Assembly: GCA_033239525.1 (NCBI GenBank)
Contig: BSYO01000024.1
Coordinates: 496,001-560,000, forward strand
Source of the DNA: Nepenthes gracilis
Taxonomy: Eukaryota; Streptophyta; Magnoliopsida; Caryophyllales; Nepenthaceae
Direction: 5' to 3'
DNA length: 64,000 nt
In this document: piece after piece, positions 44,679 to 55,889 of the stretch
How the letters are laid out: every line of letters starts with the position of its first letter
Numbering within the stretch: position 1 is the first letter of the stretch
Notes under the pieces: generated by a model
The model's input: only the letters and a program-made list of their open reading frames with translations
Database searches by the model: none
Told to the model about the DNA's origin: nothing
Program-made: the position numbers and the translations under genes

Positions 44679-45318
44679 TGTTGGGGGATCAGCCGGCCAG
44701 AGTTGGACTAAAAGGAAAGAAAATCGTGATGATAATAACAAGCAATAATCACAAAAGGGAAAGGGAGAAATGAAACACACACAATTTTACGTGAAAATTA
44801 TCTTATAAATATGACAAATAAAATCACGTGATACTTAATTCACAAATTTTATTATATAAATTTTAGTTACAGAAATCCAAAGAACATAATATAAAAACAA
44901 AACACAACTCATTGCATTATTCTATTATCCTATTGCAACAGCGATATCAATATATATATACATATATATAGATGAGTCTCCTCACCGACGGGGCCTATTT
45001 CACAAGTTGGTTTCCTACTCTGCAAGTCGATCACCTACTCTGAACATTGCAAGTGATTTATTTCACTTGTTCACCTATTCACTCATTTTTCCGCTTATTG
45101 TATTCGCACCCTTTTTATTTTTAAATCTCTGAGACTAGCAGCCTTCATCATAAGCTATTTGGTTGCCTTCGAACCAGCAATTCAGCTGACTTTGTCCTGG
45201 TGACCCCCAGCCAGAATTTGTCCAGCCTGCCTTAGCAAGCATCTGTCCAACCGACCTTAGCCAACATCTATCTGTCAATTGGATATAAGCCCACACGGGA
45301 GTGACTCACATCCCAATA
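44679..45318 (-). repeat. 5' LTR of Copia2
   Basis: On the element strand it starts TATTGGGATGTGAGTCACTC (compare TGTTGGGATCACTCCCGTG in Copia1) and ends CCCCCAACA. The hairpin module reads CGTGA (44790-44794) and TCACG (44824-44828). A TATATA run near 44950-44970 is the probable promoter region. Confidence 0.85.
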
Positions 45319-45323
45319 GTAAG

Positions 45324-46334
45324 ACCACAAATTGTATACAGCAGTGAAATCTCTTCTCTTTTCTGATATTTTATATTTTTTTTTATTTTTAGGCTACCAG
45401 TAGAAATACAAAAGGCACCAATATTTGTAAATATATTCACATAATAGCAGAGATCTAAAAAATAAACAAAATCGACATAGAAACACAGCAAACGAAAGAT
45501 AGTGGAAGACCAAGGTACCTAATATGATGCCTATTGTCGTGCGAAGGGGAAAATTTAAGAAACACAATCCCGATGGTGGATCAGTTCCAACGGGGAATGC
45601 TCTCGAAAATAGTGATGATTCTAGCAAGCATAATACGTTGAGACCGTAATGAAAATCCTACGAGCACAGCTGAATTGACATGAGACACTTTTCATTTTAT
45701 CGCAGCCCATTTACTGTTGCCTTTTCAACATCACACATCAATTTGGGATGAATGAGGCTCCAAATAACACTAGAGTAAGGATAATGGGAGAAAATGTGTC
45801 CATTGGATTTTTAACAAGAAGATCATATGACACAAACCTGTAATAAGAGGAGGTTACCAGACCTTCAAAAAACAATCTATAGTACTAAAAAGGCTCCGAC
45901 CGAAAGGATAATGGCAAATCCCTCGAATTGGCCACCCATAGGTATCCACTACCCACTAGGAGACACTAAGAAAGATAGGCAAATGAATACCAAGATTTTT
46001 CCTATAACTTGAGGGCACAAATTTCAAGATTTTTATTGCCTAAATATCTTTAGTTCTATCTGCCTTATTCTAGGGAACCCATATCGAACAATGAACACAG
46101 CTAAGAAGAAGTCAAGGGTGCTTAGCAATAATAGGCTTGTTCCACACATAGAGTTCCTTTAGACTTAACTTGCCTTCCGATTTAGGACAATAGGTATCAT
46201 TTCAAGCAATGTTAGCAAAACATGAACCATCTAGGGATCTTTGCCAGAGGAAGTTTCTAAATATACCTTCAATCTTTTTAGCAATAGCTCTAGGAAGTAA
46301 CAAATAGAAGCTTAGAAGATTATGTGAGAAGTAG
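45324..46334. other. Intergenic sequence right of Copia2
   Basis: No gene recognised. It continues the sequence interrupted by Copia2 (joins to 40437). Short frames at 45306-45627 (minus) and 45827-46012 (plus) have no family resemblance. Confidence 0.5.
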
Positions 46335-48240
46335 TAAATTCAAAATAAGTATGCATGTGTGTTAGAATGCCTAAAATTCAAAATGAGTTTGTCATCTCAA
46401 ATTTATTAGAACGCCTAAAATTCAAAATGTTAGAATATAAAACCTGAATCTCAAATTAGGGAATTTTTGTCAAGCAATTAAACAAATAATAATTTAACTG
46501 AATAAAATTATTACCAACATGGGCTTAAGCACATCTTACAATCGCCGCCGCCCCTACATTCTCACTTTTAATGAATCTACTTTGCTCCAAGGAAATACGT
46601 TTAAAATATATGAGTGATATGACTTTAATTTAAAGAAAGTTTGGTATTCTTTTTTCTAAAAAATATTACTATTTCGATACTTTTTTTTAAAGAATGAATA
46701 ACAATTTCACCTATAATGACAATTTATGCAGACAATTTAAACGGTTACAAATACAAATAAAATATGTTAAATCCATCTTAAAATAATAACCGTCCAAATT
46801 AACTGAATAAAATTATCACCATTAACAACATAGCTCTCCAAAACCTTTAATTGACAACCCTTAATAATAATATTCAAAAAATTAAAAAAAAATAAAAAGA
46901 AAAGGAGAAATATGTACATAACGAATAGTTAGGGCAACTGGGCTTAGGCACATCCTATGACCGCCACCATCACTACCATAACATGCTTTGCTCGGGGGGC
47001 ATTCTCTCCAATTCTGTTCTTCACAACTTAGACAGATGGAAAAACCTCATCATATGTCATTTTATTGAATTTTTATTTAAGGACTAATTTCTTAAACAGA
47101 TATGATAAGATTTTCTTATTACCAACTATCGACAAATTATGATAGAAGAAATATACGAGGCAAAAATGGATACCTTATATGAAAATAATAAAAATTATAA
47201 AATAATAGCTATTTTAATGAGAAACTTTAGAAAAAATACAAGAAACTATATATCAAGAAAATTTTTTTTATAATAGCAATAAATGATAAGAAAATATATG
47301 AAACATATAAAATAATTAAACAAAATACACGTAATATAAAATCTAATATACATCCATAAGCTCCATCACTTGAATCTGTGCATACAAATCAAAGCTGCCG
47401 ATTTGGCTTGATAAACCTGCCACTGATTTAGCCATACTATACAAATATATGTAGTATAAAGATATATCACCATTATTTGAAAATATAAACTTTCGATTTA
47501 CATAGATAAAAGCAAATTATCCAAGGTTATTGCCACGCGCCCCACTTCAGAGACATGTAAAAAATAAAATGAATGAAATTAAGCAAGCATAGATTATGCA
47601 AGATTAGTCAAGAAGATGTAATTGTTAGAGAATATAAAGAACCCAATACAAACTAATCTAAAGAACCTGAATTATTTATACAAGTATGAATGAGATAGAT
47701 GAAAACAAATCATTAATGGCAAATATAGATATAGTAAATGAAAAGCTAATATTATTGTATGAAGAAATAAAAGCATTAAAAACCATAATAGAAAAAAATT
47801 AATGTTAATAAACAAGTAAATTAATGAAAATAGAAAAAAAAAAACCAAAAGTTGTATTTATACCTGGAACAAAACATATGTCAGTCTTAGATAAAGAATA
47901 AATGGAAGAATTACAAAGACAGCATGATCATAATGCAGAGCAATCAAATATAAGTCATTATTATGCAAATCGATTATATGAAAAACAGAAAATAGAACAA
48001 ACACATACAACTATAGCAAAAGATACAATGACTGATATATACAAAAACGGATTATAAAAAATATGACAAAAAATAAAAATTATGACAAAAAAGATTAGGA
48101 ACTGATAATGATATAATAAAATCTGCAAGAGCTCATTTAGATCTAGATTGTGTACAAAATACAGAAAAAGCAATACAAATATGGTTAGCTGAATTAGAAA
48201 AATTCTTAACTGAAAATAAAATATCTATACCAATATAACT
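46335..48240 (+). repeat. Unclassified AT-rich dispersed repeat, copy A
   Basis: Shares long stretches with 54475-55040. 46335-46440 matches 54475-54560, and 47562-48240 matches 54558-55040; an extra 1.1 kb (46441-47561) is absent from copy B. The shared part is A-rich and reads as a lysine- and isoleucine-rich protein in broken frames, including NEIDENKSLMAN, a coiled-coil-like NEKLILLYEEIKALK and DLDCVQNTEKAIQIWLAELE. I cannot assign the family. Codon style and block structure would suit an old integrated pararetrovirus or an AT-rich retroelement. Tat2 is inserted at its right end after CTTTAGTAG. Confidence 0.5.
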
Positions 48241-48250
48241 GCTTTAGTAG

Positions 48251-49307
48251 TGTTGGGCCCCAATATAAAGGCCCATAAAAGCACGGCCCAAATAAAAGAA
48301 GCCCAAAGACATCCGCATAAGCAGATCAGATGGCCCAGGCGAGAAGCCCAAGGGCCGAGAGCCCAAGAGGTTTCTTACCACCCGAGCGGCCAAGAAGCCA
48401 AGAAGAATCTTTCAGACTTTCCAGAGGACCTCACGGGGACTGTTCTCTCCTCTCAAGACCGCGAGCTTGCAAGAGGACTCACAGCCGTCCGAGAACTGCC
48501 CGTCCATGGCCGAGAATGCCAACTGGCCTATTTCGACGGTTTCCAAGAAAGCCTGCAACTACTGCCAGTCGCTGCATCAACAGAGCATGCCTAGTCAAAT
48601 CGAGACAGATATCCGATTCCTGTACACCTGACACACTGAAAGGATGCAGCGGCGCCGTACGCATGTCCCTTTCCACATCTCAACTGCATTAAAGGAGGCT
48701 AGTGGACCAACTCCTCAACCGGATGGACGACACGTGTCCACTCCCCAACGGTCCGACTTCCACTATAAATATATAGCAAGACCTCCTCTCCAAGAGAGAG
48801 ATCCTTCCGGAGACACGCAAGAGAGAGCCTTTTAGACTCACAAGACTTCCAGCAAGCATCCTCCTTCTCCACGCCCAACTCCTCAAAGACGTGGAAGAAG
48901 GCTCCCAGAGAGCATAGTCTTCTTAGGAGATAAACACAAAACGAGAGATAGGGAAGGGAATAACCCTCACAACTGTACTCTGTAAAATCTCCAACCCATA
49001 TAGTGAAGCTCTTTACAAGCCCTGAGCCTAGTGGTTTTTCCTCCCCCTTCAAGAGGAGGTTTTCCACTTAAAACATCCGGTCTCAGTTCTCATCTCGTAT
49101 CCAACGCCTCCCTCACTTGTGTTGCCTGGGAACCACGCATCCGATCGAACGCTGAGGGTCCAACGCCCCTCATCAACGAGCATCCCCGAGAGATCCGTGG
49201 GGGGTGGTCAACACTTTGCATCTCTCGGCCATAGCAGTCATCCACGGGTGACCTCACCTCCCCGCATCTCTCTTCCATAGCAGCCCCCGTGGAACCGTAA
49301 CGCAACA
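48251..49307 (+). repeat. 5' LTR of Tat2
   Basis: Begins TGTTGGGCCCCAATATAAAG and ends AACGCAACA. TATA-like CACTATAAATATATAGC at about 48762-48778, matching the Tat3 LTR at about 63380-63396. The hairpin module is AGTGG (49030-49034) with CCACT (49064-49068), with an inner GC-rich CCTC/GAGG stem. The first 115 bases contain at least six GCCCA motifs (see findings). No second copy is in the window. Confidence 0.85.
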
Positions 49308-49325
49308 TCGGGCGCCCTGTCTCGT
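49308..49325 (+). promoter_or_regulatory. Primer binding site of Tat2 (Tat type)
   Basis: TCGGGCGCCCTGTCTCGTGG directly after the LTR is a variant of the Tat consensus TGGCGCCGTCTGTGG. Confidence 0.75.
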
Positions 49326-50200
49326 GGGAGTAAAAGGAAGAACAAAACTAAGCGGCTTCCCATCCCCCCAACAACAAGCAAACGCCCCAAAGATGTTCAG
49401 CAGACAGGCAAGATCGTCCGCCCGAGGAGAGGACCGCCACGACGAGTGCCTCCCTACGGGCGGCAGAACGAGCAGCGGCCCCGGAACCAGCGTGCGCAAA
49501 CTGGCGCAGAAGGTGGACAGCCTCACAAGGGCCGTCCGCAGCCTCCAGTAGAAGACAGGCGGACACTCTAGGAGCCCACGCTCCGAAAGCCCGCGCCCCA
49601 CGGCGCTCAGAGGACAGCAGTCGGCGCGGGCTCCAGGCGAGTTGAGGGACTACCTCAACAAAAAGAAGTCCATGAGTCCGGCCCCTTCAAGAAGGGGGCT
49701 CAAAAGGCTCTGGAAGACTATCTTTGGCCCTAAGGCCGGCTGGCAACTCACCTAAGAAGACACCGTAAGACCCCGCCCCGAGGACAAGGGAAGGAAGCAG
49801 AAGAGCGAGCGCCCACCAGAAGACCCAACGGCCGTCCGGGCACGACGCACCCGAGCGGATGGCCCTTGGGGAAGAAAAGCACTCGGGCCCATTGGCCTTC
49901 ACTGACTCCGTCACCAACATCCTGAGGCAGATCAGGGACGAAAGGTTCCTAAGATGGCCCAAGGCGTTGAAAAACCCGGAGGGAGGCGACCAATGGGAAT
50001 CGCCACACCATGCGGCCGCGGCGCCACGACACCGAGGATCGCAAGAAGCTCCGGGCGGAACTCGACCGGGCCGGGCAAACAAGGATACCTTGATCGCTTC
50101 CCGCGAAGACTGGCGCGCCCAGCAGCAAAGCAGGAGCAATGGCCACGCCGTTCGAGGGGCAAGACCATCATAGGCGTGGACTAAAAAACAAAGGGAGAGA
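49324..50200 (+). pseudogene. Tat2 gag, shortened
   Basis: N-terminal frame 49324-49551 (KRTKLSGFPSPQQQ..., then RKLAQKVDSLTRAVRSLQ). After broken sequence, 49859-50000 has the gag C-terminal block PLAFTDSVTNILRQIRDERF and LRWPKALKNPEGG. A knuckle remnant in another frame follows (RHDTEDRKKLRAELDRAG, near 50020-50080). The central capsid part present in Tat1 (YDG... to AYIAAEE) is missing. Right after about 50200 the sequence matches the post-integrase region of Tat3 (ATATGCATTAATAAAACG), so pol was removed as a block. Confidence 0.72.
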
Positions 50201-50374
50201 GAAAGAAAAAAAAAGGACAAAAACCTTGAGGCCACTCAATGTAAGAAAAATATGCATTAATAAAACGTGCATTTTTTACCCTTACAACGAAGTGTTTCAT
50301 ACTCTCTCTCGACCGCTTCTCGCAAGACCCAGCCCGGCCCTGAGCAAATAAAAGGCCAAAGAACTCACAGATCC

Positions 50375-50925
50375 AACAAATAAAACTCGGCCGTGACCGC
50401 CGGGGTCCCAGCAGGCCGGGCCCGAGGTCATCAAAAACTCCGGCCGCGACCGAGTCAAAGAGGGCTGACCCGAGGTCAAAACTCATCCCGAATTAAGCGG
50501 TCCCGCAGGCCGGCCCCCTCGAGGTCATCAAAAACTTAGGTCATGTGACAAGCGGTCCCCAGGGCCGGCCCTTGAGGTCATCAAAACTAGCCGCGACTCA
50601 AGCGGTCCTGTAATCCGAGCCTCGAGGTCATCAAAACTTGGGCGTGACCCAAGCGGTCCTGCAGGCCGGCCCTTAAGGTCGCTCCAAAAACTTGTCAGAC
50701 TAAGCGGTCCCAGGCCGGCCCTCGAGGTCGCCAAAACTTGGTCATGACCAAGGCCCCTGCAGGGACGCCCTCGAGGTCATTAAAACTTGGTCGTGACAAG
50801 CGTCCAGCAGGCCGGGCTTGAGGTCATTTAAAAACTCTACGCGACCGAGCGGTCCCAGAGGCCAGGCCCTTGAGCTCATAACTCAGAAATTCATCCGCGA
50901 CTAAAGCGATCCTAAAGACCGGGCG
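50375..50925 (+). repeat. Tandem repeat of about 50 bp, about ten copies
   Basis: Units of about 48-54 bases of the form AGGTCATCAAAACTTGG, CGTGACCAAGCGGTCC, GCAGGCCGGCCCTCG. Starts near 50425, 50471, 50520, 50574, 50623, 50675, 50723, 50772, 50820 and 50874. Units differ from one another by substitutions and short indels. Related units lie at 59935-60180 (Tat3) and about 36480-36600 (Tat1). Confidence 0.9.
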
Positions 50926-51147
50926 ACGAAAGTACGCCCAGAAGGCTAAGAGCCAGAAGTCCCTGAAAAGACTGAGCGCCTAAGTCCGAAAACGTAAAAA
51001 GGTCAAGCGCCTGAAAGGGACCCCCCGGCTTGAAACAAAAAGATAAGAGCTCAACGATGCGTCGCAAAAAAAAAAAAAAAAAAAAGAGAGGACCACACGT
51101 GCAAATGAGACACAAAAGGAACGTCTAAAGCTTTGAAGCGCAAAGGA

Positions 51148-51516
51148 CTAAGTCTTATTCACAAAAAGAGATTTTCTGTACAAGTATGANCGGAACCAAA
51201 GAAAACAAGGTGAAGTACAAGGGAGCAGCATGTCAAGGAAGTGCCGCCCGCCCTTTCCTCCCTGAGCCTCATGAGCTCCCGAAGATCCCATCTGCTCCAC
51301 CGGAATTGCCTCCTCAGGCGTAAGAGGTTCGCTACTAGGCCCTGCCTGAGGAGGGCCAGGTAAAGGCCTGCCATCAACGCCGTACAAGTCCTCCATGCTC
51401 AAGGCACCAGCATTCCTGGGATCAAGGACGGCCACGGGAAACCGCGGACGGATTAACCGCGCGAGTGCCCATCTTGTTTCGCAAACTTCCATAGGTTCTC
51501 TGAGCAATGCAGTAAC
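51148..51516 (-). pseudogene. Tat2 antisense frame, second exon
   Basis: Begins right after a TTTCTACAG acceptor (AG at 51518-51517). The conserved tail RWALARLIRPRFPVAVLDPR and NAGALSMEDLYGVDGRPLPG aligns with Tat3 (FATAVFDPWNAS...KDLYGLPGRT) and Tat1 (FPVLIFHPRNAS). The first exon is lost at the truncation. The frame is open to the ambiguous base at 51190. Confidence 0.7.
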
Positions 51517-51535
51517 CTGTAGAAAGATTGACAAA

Positions 51536-52790
51536 GAATCATTTTGATATTCTTTAGGACCAATACTCTTTTATTTATAATCCTTCATAACAGATCATCT
51601 TGTCCTGTTACTTCAATCTTCTATGAAGTGATAAAATTTTCACTTCATCTCAAGAAGTCAATAAACTTAATGCCAAGATACAAAAGAAGAGATTTCCATC
51701 CACGAGGTTCTTAAAGTCAGAAAGGGACAGCTATCTAAGTAGGTCAAATGGTTTTCCATAGCAGTGGTGTATTTAAAACAAAAAAAAACAAAAAACATTA
51801 TTTTTCAAGAACAAAAGTTAGTACTAAAAATACTGTTTCCTTTTTTTCTTAAGACCACTTAATGATTTAATATCGTGCATTTAAATAGTTTTCATATTCT
51901 AAGCACCAAACTAGATACATTTTTTGCTTTAGCAATTTTTTGTAAATTATATCATCTTACCCGCTGTCAATAAGAATCGCTCAATCTGCTAATGCTTATT
52001 AGGGAAAAAGAAGGTAGTTGAGCATATTACATCACTTAATTAATGCAAACACACTTATACTCCTAACCAAATGATACCACTCAATTGAACAGTCCCCAAT
52101 TTGAAAAAAATTATTTTCATGTCGATTACCTCACATACCGATAGTGGTACTAAAATATCAAAATCACAACCTACTCCAGATAGTACTATTTCTTCTATTT
52201 CCACAAAATGGTGACGAAAGGTATAACTTGTATGAAGACTTTTGGAAATTTAATTGATTAACTATTAGGAGCAGACGGTTTATAAGAAATATGTAAAAAA
52301 AAATTATACTTGTAAAAATTCTAAAACTATTGGACACTTAGAGTAATACATGAAAAAAAATATGAGAGACAACAATTTTCAGGTGGCATTGGGTTCGTTA
52401 TTTTTTAATACAATGAAAGCTAAATTAAGGAATTCTAGAATACTACAAGTAAAAAGATATGTGTTTAAATGCATGGTACCTAGATATGTAAAAATATCAC
52501 ATTATACTATTAAAGGTTATGCTAGCCGTCTTATTGATTTTAAAATTAATAGAAATAAAATATCATATTTCTTTGACTAATAATGTAAAGTTATCATGTA
52601 ATAATTCACTACACATTAAATTTTTAAAAATTCAAATTTTCAAAAAAGGTATTGGTTTTAAAGTAATTGAATATTCTTTAATACTTTTGACAATGTTATA
52701 TATAATTAACTTTATCACTCCATATGGTTGCTGCTCAAAACGTTATAAAGGCAGAAAAAGCTCGTTTCTACGGTGTTGATATTTACTTAC
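51536..52790 (+). other. AT-rich repeat-derived sequence, coding-like fragments
   Basis: Not part of Tat2. 52250-52780 holds broken lysine/isoleucine-rich frames (52350-52580, 52519-52779). The string LLGADGL near 52262 follows the same CTATTAGGA context as the end of copy C at 56775, suggesting membership of the same unclassified repeat family. A viral movement-protein origin was considered but the resemblance is too weak to claim. 51536-52250 shows nothing recognisable. Confidence 0.4.
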
Positions 52791-52794
52791 TTTG

Positions 52795-53690
52795 CTGTGG
52801 CGATTTGCCCGCTTTGGCAGGGCTGTATGCCGGTATTTTTTGATGGTGTGCGCCTTCTTTGCCGTTTAAAAAAAAAAAACCAGATGTGAGATTCACGGGC
52901 AAAGTGCTCCTGTGGTGGCTAGATTGCCGGTTTGCATCTGTAAGCGGTTTGGCCGGCAGATTGCTTCTTTGCTGGTATGGTTGATGGTTTGCATCGCTTT
53001 ACTGGCCGGTTTGGTTATAAAAAAAAAAAATACCATTCCGGGCAGATTGCGTTGTTGCTTGGTTGGCTGCCGGTATGCACCTGGTTGCCTGCCGGTATGC
53101 ACCTGGTTGCCGGTCAGGTATGGTTTGCGGGTTTAGATTTGCCGATTTGATAAAAAAAGGGGGGGTCAACTCTCTGACCGGCTAATTTGACAAATTGAAC
53201 TTGGTGCCTTTTTGCCGATCAACAACTTAAACGGCAATCCTGCTCCCTGGGTGCCCAAAAAAAAAGGGGGAGATTCTGACCGGTCAACGCGCTGACCTTC
53301 TGTTGCCGATTTTGCTGGCTGCTGACTGCAGATATAAGGTTGGAAGTGAACGCACTGACCGTTTGTTAATGTATGATGTGCTGCTGAATTGCTATGTATA
53401 CAGTTTGCCGGTTTGGTATGTATAGCCGGAATACATGTTTAACTGGCATGGTTTGCTGAATTGGTGAAATTACAGGAATGGTTCTGTTGACCGGTATGAG
53501 GATCTTGCCCGGTTTTCTTTTTGTCCGGTGTGCAGCAAATTGCCGGGACGGCCTTTTGCCCATAATCCTTATATGTGACATAAATTGCCGGGCTGACATT
53601 TCACCCGGTCTGCTCATTCTGCTGGAAAATGCCAGAATGGGTGAAATGTCCAGCCTGGTATCTTTGCAAGGTGGCGGTGTTCCTTTTGAC
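52795..53690. repeat. Degenerate TGCCGGT-rich minisatellite-like block
   Basis: About sixteen CCGG-containing motifs (TGCCGGT, GACCGGT, TTGCCGGG) recur at irregular spacing, with a clean tandem pair GCCGGTATGCACCTGGTTGC at about 53069-53110. Homopolymer runs A9-A12 and G5-G7 punctuate it (near 52866, 53020, 53152, 53259). Composition differs sharply from the AT-rich flanks. No long frame or known gene. Confidence 0.6.
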
Positions 53691-53819
53691 TAGTTTTATA
53701 TTATATTTAAGTATATTTTTAGAAAAAAAAATTTAAAGATAAGATCAAAGATAATATAAATATATATCATTAAAAGTTGGATAAGCACAAAAGATTATGT
53801 CAGAAATCTATTAAATTTT

Positions 53820-55620
53820 CAATACTATGCAAAAACAAGTCCAAATGTAAATAGTATAGTTTTTTAAAAAATAACCCAAGTCCAGATGGCGCCACTCAAA
53901 TGTGGCCGAATAATTGTGCCAACACATAGTTTATAACTAGACCACGTGCAGTGTAGGCCTGGCACACGACATGGCATCATTAGCCTTGTGAGACGGCAAA
54001 AATTGGGTCGTCAATGATTGGACAAATAAATCAACTCCAACTCGTAAATCAATAAAATTTGCTAGTTAAAATGCATCAACAAAACTCCTATCCTACAATA
54101 GATATCGAGATGAGTTTGGTTAAATTTTCATAATTAAAAAAATATAATTAAGATACATATTTTTATAGAACACAAAAAATGTAAAATAATTAAAATCAAT
54201 CAACAACATTTGAACTCTTTAATTGTACAATTAAAAGATACATTTAATTTTTTTTTTTTTATAAAAAATACAAAGCTTCAATATTTTTTTATAAATATAA
54301 AATCAACAGAAAAATAAATTATAAATACAACATAAGAAGAAAACCATGTAATCTTTTTTCAACTAAAAAGAAATTACGCAGATGAATTTTACACTTTAGC
54401 CTCCACGTTTAAAAGTTATTTCTCCATCAACTTGTAAGGCAAGCATATAAATTACTATAGAAAACGAACCTAAATGCCTAAAATTCAAATTAAGTATGCA
54501 TGTGTTAGAATGCCTAAAATTCAAAATGAGTTTATCATCTTAAATATTCAAAATGTTAAAATGAATGAAATTAAGCAAAATATAGATTATGCAAGATTAG
54601 TCAAAAAGATGTAATTATTAGAGAATATAAAGAGAGCCCAATACAAACTAATCTAAAGAACCTGAGTTGTTTACACAGGTATGAATAGGATAGATGAAAA
54701 CAAGTCATTAATGGCAAATACAGAAATAATAAATGAAAAGCTAATATTACTAAATGAAGAAATAAAAGCATTAAAACCCATAATAAACAAGTAAATTAAC
54801 GAAAATAGAAAAAAATAGAAAATACAATGACCAATATATACAAAAATGGATTATAAAAAATATGACAAAAAATAAAAATTATGACAAAAAAAATTAAAAA
54901 CTGATAATGATATAATAAAATCTACAATAGTTCATTTAGATCTAGATTGTGTACAAGATACAGATAAAATAATACAAATATGGTTAGCTGAATTAGAAAA
55001 ATTCTTAACTGAGAATAAAATATCTTTACCAATATAACTACTTTAATAGGAAATGTCAGAAGATGGTACGACTATTTTACCATACTCTAGAAAAAAGACT
55101 TAAGAGTACAACTAGATTATTATCAACACAACCCAATTACAAAAATTTGAATGAGGACATGAATATATGTCTTTTTCAAAAATTATTGTACCCATTTGAT
55201 AGAGAAATGCAAAGGCAATTTGACTAGAACAATTGATACATTGGGAACCAGAATAGAATGAGAACATGAATATATGATACATATAAATAAGTTAATACTT
55301 TCAAATTAATATGTCGTGAAGAATATAGAGCACCTAAATTAGGATGTAGCAAAACTCTTCCATGGAAAATAGAAGTTTCAAAAGAAGTTTAGAAAGAACT
55401 ATTACTAGACATATTATAATAAGAGAAGACCAAGAAAAAGATATTCTGTTAAAAGAAAAAATGATATTCTGTTAAAAGAAAAAATCATAGAAAATATTTT
55501 AAGAAAAATCCAAGGAAAATGTAAATGTTATAATTACAGAATGCAAAGAACTAAAAAAATGGAAAATCAAAACAGTACAATTACAAAAAGAGGAATACTG
55601 AACTAGTCAATAGAAACAAT
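53820..55620 (+). repeat. Unclassified AT-rich dispersed repeat, copy B
   Basis: Non-coding block 53850-54470 matches 55910-56590 (copy C), sharing AAAATAACCCAAGTC, CACATAGTTTATAACTAG, CATTAGCCTTGTGAG and CAACTCGTAAATCAATAAAA. Coding-like block 54558-55040 matches copy A. Broken frames continue to about 55600. This copy links the two halves and shows they belong to one element. Confidence 0.6.
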
Positions 55621-55889
55621 GGGGTTTTTTTTTCCAACCCCTATTTTTCACGTAACAATTCCGTGCCTTAATTATAAATTGTATTCCTTTAAAATAATAA
55701 TATTTTAATACTTAATCATCTTCAGCTATGAGATGATTTATATATTTTATTTTACTTTCAACAAACTTACCAATACCCATTAAAAATTTTACTAACAGAA
55801 ACAAGCAACAATAGCTCTAGGTAGACACAAAACTCAACATGGATAAATTTTTAACTTACGTTTTTTAACTTTGCAAACAGTCAATCACA

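Larger units (their letters stand above)
40438..45318 (-). mobile_element. Ty1/Copia retrotransposon 'Copia2', nearly full pol, shortened 3' LTR
   Basis: Minus-strand element. 5' LTR at 44679-45318, primer site, gag, protease, integrase, RT and RNase H in Copia order, polypurine tract and 3' LTR at 40438-40623. Flanking pentamers GCAAG (40433-40437) and GTAAG (45319-45323) are a target duplication with one change. The 3' LTR is only about 186 bases against about 640 for the 5' LTR because its middle is deleted, while both ends survive. It belongs to the same family as Copia1 by PBS spacing, PPT, gag and pol sequence, and shows what Copia1 has lost. Stops, frameshifts and an altered RT active site mark it as inactive. 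Confidence 0.93.
48251..51535 (+). mobile_element. Tat-lineage element 'Tat2', GC-rich, lacking pol and 3' LTR
   Basis: 5' LTR (48251-49307), Tat-type primer site, gag remnants, then a direct jump to the post-pol tandem repeat and the antisense frame. Sequence typical of RT, RNase H or integrase is absent. The element ends abruptly at about 51535 just past the intron acceptor of the antisense frame, and AT-rich DNA resumes. Base composition is much richer in G+C than both flanks. Gag and antisense-frame similarity to Tat1 and Tat3 support the assignment. It is a pol-less derivative, either originally non-autonomous or deleted after insertion. One ambiguous base is at 51190. Confidence 0.85.

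Noticed and set aside
49687..50235. Minus-strand open frame of 182 codons with a hydrophobic start
   Set aside because: Overlaps the Tat2 gag block on the other strand. GC-rich sequence has few stops by chance, and the 'signal peptide' comes from translating the purine-rich tract backwards.
50375..50925. Considered a CRISPR-like array
   Set aside because: The repeats are imperfect and contiguous without unique spacers, and they lie inside a plant retrotransposon.
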